From: Streptomyces gelaticus
GTDB lineage: Bacteria; Actinomycetota; Actinomycetes; Streptomycetales; Streptomycetaceae
DNA length: 64,000 nt
Direction: 5' to 3'
NCBI RefSeq assembly: GCF_014649535.1
Contig: NZ_BMTF01000013.1
Span: 124,001-188,000, forward strand
Shown: positions 59,867 to 64,000 of the stretch, one piece after another
Layout: every line of letters starts with the position of its first letter
How positions within the stretch are numbered: the first letter of the stretch is position 1
Position numbers and translations under genes: made by a program
The notes under the pieces: generated by a model
Seen by the model: the letters and a program-made list of their open reading frames with translations, nothing else
What the model was told of the DNA's origin: nothing
Database searches by the model: none

Positions 59867-60314
59867 GTCTGGGAGCTTACGACCGTGCCTCGCGCGCTGC
59901 CCGGTCCTTCCCCTCCGCTTGCCCCACCCGGGTGCCGTCCCCGTCTTCCATCGCCATGCCCCCACCGCCCGGCACCGTGGGAACGCCGGGCGGGGACGGC
60001 GAGGGGGCTTCGAATGCGGTGGAACAGGGGCGTGACGGACACGGAAGGGTGAGATGCGCCACGACGTGGCTGACCGAGGGACGTGCGGGCGCGGAGGCGG
60101 GATGAGTGTCCGCGCCCCGCAGTGTCCGAGGCCCGGCTTCCGTCGCTGCGGCAGCCGGGTGCCCGGGGGAAGGCGGATGCCGAAGTCTGCCGCAGCTGTC
60201 GAGGGAGGCGGCCGCGGCGGAGACCGCGCAGCCCGGCGGCTGCCGGTCGGCCGGGTTACGTCCCCGGCGGAACTCGCATGACGTGCTCGACGCGCCCGTC
60301 GTAGGGTCCCGGCC
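59867..60314. other. Intergenic region between aminotransferase and chimeric gene
   Basis: About 450 bases without a supported gene. It holds the two outward leaderless promoters: TAAGCT on the minus strand (59874-59879) and TAGGGT on the plus strand (60302-60307). Otherwise I see nothing; its size and the chimera next to it may reflect a deletion. Confidence 0.5.
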
Positions 60315-60998
60315 ATGGACTGGCAGGCGTGGCACGACGCATTCGACGTCCCCGAGTCATGGCTGGCGCGGCGGCTGCGGGCCGTCCAGGACCGGATCCG
60401 GGACGCCCTGGACACCGCACCTTCCGGCCCGCTGCGGGCGATCAGCCTGTGCGCCGGCCAGGGTCGCGACCTGACCGCGGACACCCTCCCGCGTGCCACC
60501 TTCTGCTACCCGGACAGCGCGGCCGAGCCGGTGGACTTCGGTGTCGCGTCCGGGATGCATCTCATCGAGCTGGCCGAAGACGACGACCGGGACGCGCTCG
60601 ACGACTACATCGAGGCGCAGATCCACGGCCCGGTCGTCCTCGACCGCCATGTGGAGGCCCTGGTGCTCGACCCCTGCTACCGGTCCACCCCGGTCGAGGA
60701 GGCGGCCCGCCGGCTTCCCTGCCGTACGGAGTGGCACACGGGATTCCGGCTGACCGTCGAGCAGTTGCGGCGTCACTCCGACTACCGGGGAGCGGAGTTC
60801 GTCGAGCTCGGCGCCGAGATCGCCGAGGACGGCCTCCTCGACCCGCGGATCATCGGTGGCGCCGCCCGCTCCGGCCGCCACGACCTCCAGTCGCTGAAGA
60901 AGGTCTGGCACTGCCTGGCCCGCTTCGGAGCGCCGCTGTACCCGACCCGACCGCACTGGGCACAGGATGTCGGGCCCGCAGGGGTGCGTGGTTCCTAG
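60315..60998 (+). CDS. Chimeric protein: methyltransferase N-terminus fused to DUF3626 C-terminus
   Basis: A 227-residue intact frame with two mismatched parts. Residues 1 to about 53 (MDWQAWHDAFDVPESWLARR, then ISLCAGQGRDL) read like the start of a class I SAM-dependent methyltransferase, up to and including the SAM-binding GxGxD-like motif. From about residue 54 on, the sequence matches the C-terminal part of DUF3626 proteins (HGPVVLDRHVEALVLDPCYR, WHTGFRLTVEQLRRHSDYRG, DLQSLKKVWHCLARFGAPLY). The methyltransferase core and the DUF3626 N-terminus are missing. Most likely an in-frame deletion joined two genes near 60470. TAGGGT 7 nt before ATG 60315 suggests it is still transcribed. Confidence 0.7.
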   Translation: MDWQAWHDAFDVPESWLARRLRAVQDRIRDALDTAPSGPLRAISLCAGQGRDLTADTLPRATFCYPDSAAEPVDFGVASGMHLIELAEDDDRDALDDYIEAQIHGPVVLDRHVEALVLDPCYRSTPVEEAARRLPCRTEWHTGFRLTVEQLRRHSDYRGAEFVELGAEIAEDGLLDPRIIGGAARSGRHDLQSLKKVWHCLARFGAPLYPTRPHWAQDVGPAGVRGS

Positions 60999-61028
60999 CG
61001 TGGGTGCTCGCAAGGGAAGGAGGCCGGG

Positions 61029-61898
61029 GTGCTGGAGGAGCTGAACCAGGCCATGGAGTACATCGAGAGCCGCCTCGATCAGGAGATCGAGGCGGCCGAG
61101 CTGGCCCGGATCGCCATGACATCGGAGTACCACTTCCGGCGGATGTTCTCCGCGCTGGCCGGGATGCCGCTGTCGGAGTACGTACGGCGCAGGCGGCTGA
61201 CGCTCGCGGGCGCAGAAGTGCTCAGCGGGGAGCGGACGTTGCTGGAGGTCGCCGTGCGCCACGGCTACTCCTCGGGCGAGGCGTTCGCGCGGGCATTCCG
61301 TGCCATGCACGGTGTCGGTCCGGGCGAGGCCCGGCGGGCCGGTGCGGTTCTGCGGTCGCAGCCCCGGATGTCCTTCCGTCTCGTGGTCGAAGGGAGCAGC
61401 AGTATGGAGTACCGGATCGTGAAGAAGGGCGAGTTCCGGGTGGCCGGCAGGAAGGCACGGGTTCCCCTGGTGCACGAGGGGGTCAACCCGGCCATCGCCG
61501 AGTTCATCCGGAGTATCGGCAAGGAGACCGTGGCGCGCATCGCGACGCTGTCCGACCAGCAGCCGGAGGGCATCGTCCAGGTCAGCGACGACCTCGCGCC
61601 GAGCCGTGCGGAGGGGACCGAATTCGACTACTACCACGCTGTGGTGACGGGTATTCGGGACGTGTCCGACGACCTCGACGTGCTGGTGGTCGCGGCGGGC
61701 ACCTGGGCCGTCTTCGAGAACTCCGGGCCCTACCCGGAGGCGCTCCAGTACCTGTGGCGGGACGTGTTCACCCAGTGGTTCCCGTCCAATCCGTACCGGA
61801 GCAGGCCCGGTCCCGAGATCCTGCGCGTCGGGCCGTCCCCGGTCGCGGGGGAGGCCTCGGCCGAGCTGTGGATTCCGGTGGAGTCCGACGCCAACTGA
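61029..61898 (+). CDS. AraC-family regulator with GyrI-like effector domain
   Basis: A 289-residue regulator. Residues 5-100 are two AraC helix-turn-helices (IEAAELARIAMTSEYHFRRMFSALAGMPLSEYVRRRRLTLAG, then LEVAVRHGYSSGEAFARAFRAMHGVGPGEAR). The rest is a GyrI/SOUL-like ligand domain (MEYRIVKKGEFRVAGRKARVPL...YPEALQYLWRDVFTQWFPSNPY), as in Rob- and BmrR-type drug-sensing regulators. GTG 61029 follows AAGGAGG. It may respond to hydrophobic cations, by family only. Target genes are unknown. Confidence 0.92.
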   Translation: MLEELNQAMEYIESRLDQEIEAAELARIAMTSEYHFRRMFSALAGMPLSEYVRRRRLTLAGAEVLSGERTLLEVAVRHGYSSGEAFARAFRAMHGVGPGEARRAGAVLRSQPRMSFRLVVEGSSSMEYRIVKKGEFRVAGRKARVPLVHEGVNPAIAEFIRSIGKETVARIATLSDQQPEGIVQVSDDLAPSRAEGTEFDYYHAVVTGIRDVSDDLDVLVVAAGTWAVFENSGPYPEALQYLWRDVFTQWFPSNPYRSRPGPEILRVGPSPVAGEASAELWIPVESDAN

Positions 61899-62041
61899 CG
61901 AGCCCCGGGGTTCGGGTGGCTTGAAACCGCCCCTTGTGGGGGTCCTCTCCGTGCGCCAACATGCGCATGTCAAATCCGAAGGAAACTTCGGTGGGCGGGG
62001 GCCATCAGGACCCTGCCCAGGTCACTGGAGGGGACCCCCAC

Positions 62042-62902
62042 ATGAAGAAGCCTCTCGTCGGTGCGCTGTTCGCCGTTCTGCTCCTCGGGGCAGGTGTCGC
62101 GCCCGCAACCGCGGCAACCGGCCATGAAGCGGCGGCGCCCACCGCGGTCAAGGAGAAGGTCCGGCCCAAGGCGGTCAACTTCGCCGGGACCGTGGCGCTC
62201 AGCAACTGTTCCGGCTCCGTCGTCCGCACCCCGGACTCCCAGCCCGGCGACCCCGCGCTCGTGCTCTCCAACGGGCACTGCATGGAGACGGGATTCCCGG
62301 GCCCCGGCGAGGTCGTGTTCAACCAGCCGTCCACCCGCAGCTTCACCCTGCTGAACGCATCGGGCACCGGTGTCGGCACCCTCCGGGCGAGCAAGATCGC
62401 GTACGGGACGATGACCGACACCGACATATCGGTGTACCAACTCACCAGCACCTACGCCCAGATCGAGAGCAAGTACGGCATCAAGGCGCTGGAGCTCAAC
62501 ACCGCGCACCCGGTCCAGGGCACCGCGATCACCGTCGTGTCGGGGTACTGGAAGCGCACGTACTCCTGCAATGTCGACGGCTTCGTCTACCGCCTCAAGG
62601 AAGGGGAGTGGACCTGGAAGGACTCGGTCCGCTACACCTCCGCCTGCCAGACCATCGGCGGTACGTCCGGCTCCCCGGTGATCGACAACGCGACCGGCAA
62701 GGTCGTCGCCGTCAACAACACCGGCAATGAGGACGGCCAGGAGTGCACGGACAACAACCCGTGCGAGGTCGACGAGAACGGCAATGTGACGGTGCGCGAG
62801 GGCATCAACTACGCCCAGCAGACGTACGGCATCGTGCCGTGCATCGGCACCGGCAACAAGTTCGACCTCGATCGTGCGGGGTGTGCACTGCCCAAGCCGT
62901 GA
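62042..62902 (+). CDS. Secreted trypsin-like serine protease
   Basis: A 286-residue exported protease. Signal peptide MKKPLVGALFAVLLLGAGVAPATAA, then a short pro-region, and a chymotrypsin-like domain with the catalytic triad: His in LVLSNGHCM, Asp in MTDTDISVYQL, Ser in TIGGTSGSPVIDN. Four or more cysteines (SNCSG, GHCME, YSCNV, SACQT) suggest disulfides. ATG 62042 follows GGAGGGG by about 9 nt. Specificity is not predicted. Confidence 0.92.
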   Translation: MKKPLVGALFAVLLLGAGVAPATAATGHEAAAPTAVKEKVRPKAVNFAGTVALSNCSGSVVRTPDSQPGDPALVLSNGHCMETGFPGPGEVVFNQPSTRSFTLLNASGTGVGTLRASKIAYGTMTDTDISVYQLTSTYAQIESKYGIKALELNTAHPVQGTAITVVSGYWKRTYSCNVDGFVYRLKEGEWTWKDSVRYTSACQTIGGTSGSPVIDNATGKVVAVNNTGNEDGQECTDNNPCEVDENGNVTVREGINYAQQTYGIVPCIGTGNKFDLDRAGCALPKP

Positions 62903-63002
62903 CCGTGTGAGAGGTCCCGTCGCCGCCGTGATGCCCGCCACTGGGTGCCGCGGCGGCGGTTCACGTTTCGCGATTTACGGTTCGTGTTCCACCGTTCGCG
63001 GT

Positions 63003-63830
63003 TCACGGCGTCGTCGTGCGGCCGATCGCCGCCTCGATCCCGTCGAGCAGCACCCCGAGCCCGACCTCGAACGTCTCCCTCGCCTCCCGCTCCAGGTACG
63101 GCGCCGCATCCTCTCCGGGTGTGGGCTCGGGGGCCGGTGGATGCGGGGCGGAACCGGTCTCCATCGCCATCAGGCTCGGATAGCGCTCCGCGAAGTCCGG
63201 GGCCACCTCGCCCAGTAGCGCCGAGCGGGCGAACCACCACTCCTCGTCCGACTCGCCCGTCGCCGCCGCGGCCTGCCGGGCCTCGGCGACCGTGCCGGCG
63301 CAGCCGCGGACGAAGTGGGACAGTGTGCCGACCAGCCGCCGCAGCAGGTGCGCTTCGAGGCCGGTCGCGTCCAGCAGGCGTACGAGGGTGTCCAGTGCCG
63401 CGTACTCGTGCGGGCCGAGGACCGGACGGGCCTGGGAGACCTGGAGCACCCAGGGGTGGCGGAGGTGGAATTCCAGCGTGTCGCGCGCCCAATCGGTCAG
63501 CCCCGCACGCCAGTTGCCGGAGTGGTCGTACTCCATGGGCAGCTCGGCGTGGACCGCGTCGTACATCAGGTCCAGCAGCTCGCTCTTGCTCGGGACGTAG
63601 GTGTAGAGCGCCATCGCCGTGCGCCCGAGCCGCTCGCCCACCGCGCGCATCGACAGCGAGGCCATGCCCGCCTCGTCCGCGACGGCGATCGCGGCGGTCA
63701 CGATCGCGTCGACGCTCAGCCCCGGCCTGGGGCCGGGACCGGGGCGCCGGTCCTGCTGCTCCGGCAGGTCGGAGCGCCAGAGCAGGGACATCGAACGGCG
63801 GGCGTCGCCCTGTCCGGCAAAGACCACCAC
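63003..63830 (-). CDS. TetR-family regulator divergent from a siderophore gene
   Basis: A 275-residue regulator with the HTH LSVDAIVTAAIAVADEAGMASLSMRAVGERLGRTAMALYTYVPSKSELLDLMYDAVHAEL, typical of the TetR_C_1 (tetracycline-repressor C-terminal) subgroup. GTG 63830 follows AAGGAG by 6 nt, which decides the start; ATG 63791 lacks a ribosome site. It diverges from a siderophore-interacting protein gene, and two identical-type palindromes lie between them, so it probably represses both. Confidence 0.92.
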   Translation of the reverse strand: MVVFAGQGDARRSMSLLWRSDLPEQQDRRPGPGPRPGLSVDAIVTAAIAVADEAGMASLSMRAVGERLGRTAMALYTYVPSKSELLDLMYDAVHAELPMEYDHSGNWRAGLTDWARDTLEFHLRHPWVLQVSQARPVLGPHEYAALDTLVRLLDATGLEAHLLRRLVGTLSHFVRGCAGTVAEARQAAAATGESDEEWWFARSALLGEVAPDFAERYPSLMAMETGSAPHPPAPEPTPGEDAAPYLEREARETFEVGLGVLLDGIEAAIGRTTTP

Positions 63831-63840
63831 TGGTGACTCC

Positions 63841-63851
63841 TTACGTCGTAA
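63841..63851. promoter_or_regulatory. TetR operator, copy 1 (TTACG-N-CGTAA)
   Basis: TTACGTCGTAA is a perfect palindrome about its centre base. It overlaps the ribosome site side of the TetR gene and repeats at 63875-63885. Confidence 0.75.
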
Positions 63852-63874
63852 AGTATTGTCGTCCAGGTAATTCC

Positions 63875-63885
63875 TTACGGCGTAA
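63875..63885. promoter_or_regulatory. TetR operator, copy 2 (TTACG-N-CGTAA)
   Basis: TTACGGCGTAA, centre-to-centre 34 bp from copy 1 (about three helical turns), 30 nt before the siderophore gene start. The two copies suggest cooperative binding by the adjacent TetR. Confidence 0.75.
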
Positions 63886-63914
63886 ATTATCAGTCGGAGA
63901 GGGCGGGAACCGCG

Positions 63915-64000
63915 ATGGGGCAGGCGTTGACCGTTTCGTATGTGCGGGTCGTCGGTGTGGACCGGATCACTCCGCGGACGGCGCGCGTCACCTTCGCCGG
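63915..64000 (+). CDS. Siderophore-interacting protein, 5' end only (cut by window)
   Basis: The first 28 codons of a gene that continues past the window: MGQALTVSYVRVVGVDRITP followed by RTARVTFAG. This matches the N-terminus of FAD-binding siderophore-interacting proteins (ViuB/SIP), which reduce ferric siderophores to release iron. ATG 63915 follows GAGAGGG by about 11 nt. Divergent TetR and paired operators suggest substrate-responsive control. Confidence 0.75.
   Translation, partial: MGQALTVSYVRVVGVDRITPRTARVTFA

Noticed and set aside
60054..60281. Short plus-strand frame upstream of the chimera
   Set aside because: Cys/Arg/Gly-rich with no ribosome site or family; likely chance.

Overview
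The window is a 64 kb piece of a Streptomyces-type actinomycete chromosome. The evidence is very high GC with strong third-position G/C, GTG and TTG starts, many start codons 6-8 nt behind an apparent -10 box (leaderless messages), a mycothiol amidase (mca), a DasR-like operator beside N-acetylglucosamine PTS genes, and many secreted proteins. I see no rRNA, CRISPR array or complete insertion sequence.

Left block (1-28 kb) is mostly housekeeping. It starts with a secreted M6 metalloprotease, nicotinamide salvage (nicotinamidase, pncB), clpS with a DUF2017 partner, and an amino-acid permease. Next is a cysteine cluster: a JAMM/M67 protease, a Cys-bearing leader peptide, a CysO-like sulfur carrier and its cysteine synthase. 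It continues with a membrane-anchored PemK/MazF protein, a metallo-beta-lactamase-fold hydrolase, divergent GlcNAc PTS genes, rph, a lipoprotein and rdgB. A tRNA-like gene with a UAG anticodon and two tandem HNH endonucleases follow, then bcp, a GroES-like protein, a guanidine-III-type riboswitch with an SMR exporter, a class A PBP, an ABC-2 exporter operon, a DUF1707 protein, an SGNH hydrolase and a DUF445 membrane protein.

Middle block (28-38 kb) is accessory: two MFS exporters, each next to its own regulator (TetR, ArsR), small secreted proteins, a chloramphenicol-phosphotransferase-like kinase, a GNAT acetyltransferase, a coiled-coil/winged-helix regulator, a PP2C-like protein and a DinB-like protein.

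Right block (38-58 kb) returns to core genes: msrA, metB, a sigma-like HTH protein with a small membrane partner, MarR, threonine dehydratase, greA, a DUF4307 protein, mca, a 1080-residue STAND/TPR protein, a DUF255 thioredoxin-fold protein, hemolysin III with TetR, and pckA. From memory, the left and right blocks lie far apart in S. coelicolor, so the middle block may mark a rearrangement.

The last 6 kb hold a secreted beta-propeller/Ig protein, an aminotransferase, an in-frame chimera of a methyltransferase N-terminus and a DUF3626 C-terminus, an AraC/GyrI-like regulator, a secreted trypsin-like protease, and a TetR gene divergent from a siderophore-interacting protein that runs off the window. 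The most unusual signals are this chimera, the short-variable-loop tRNA, the modular HNH pair, tandem repeats whose units carry the adjacent gene's stop codon, an ABC-2 permease remnant, and the arginine in the Walker A motif of the STAND protein.
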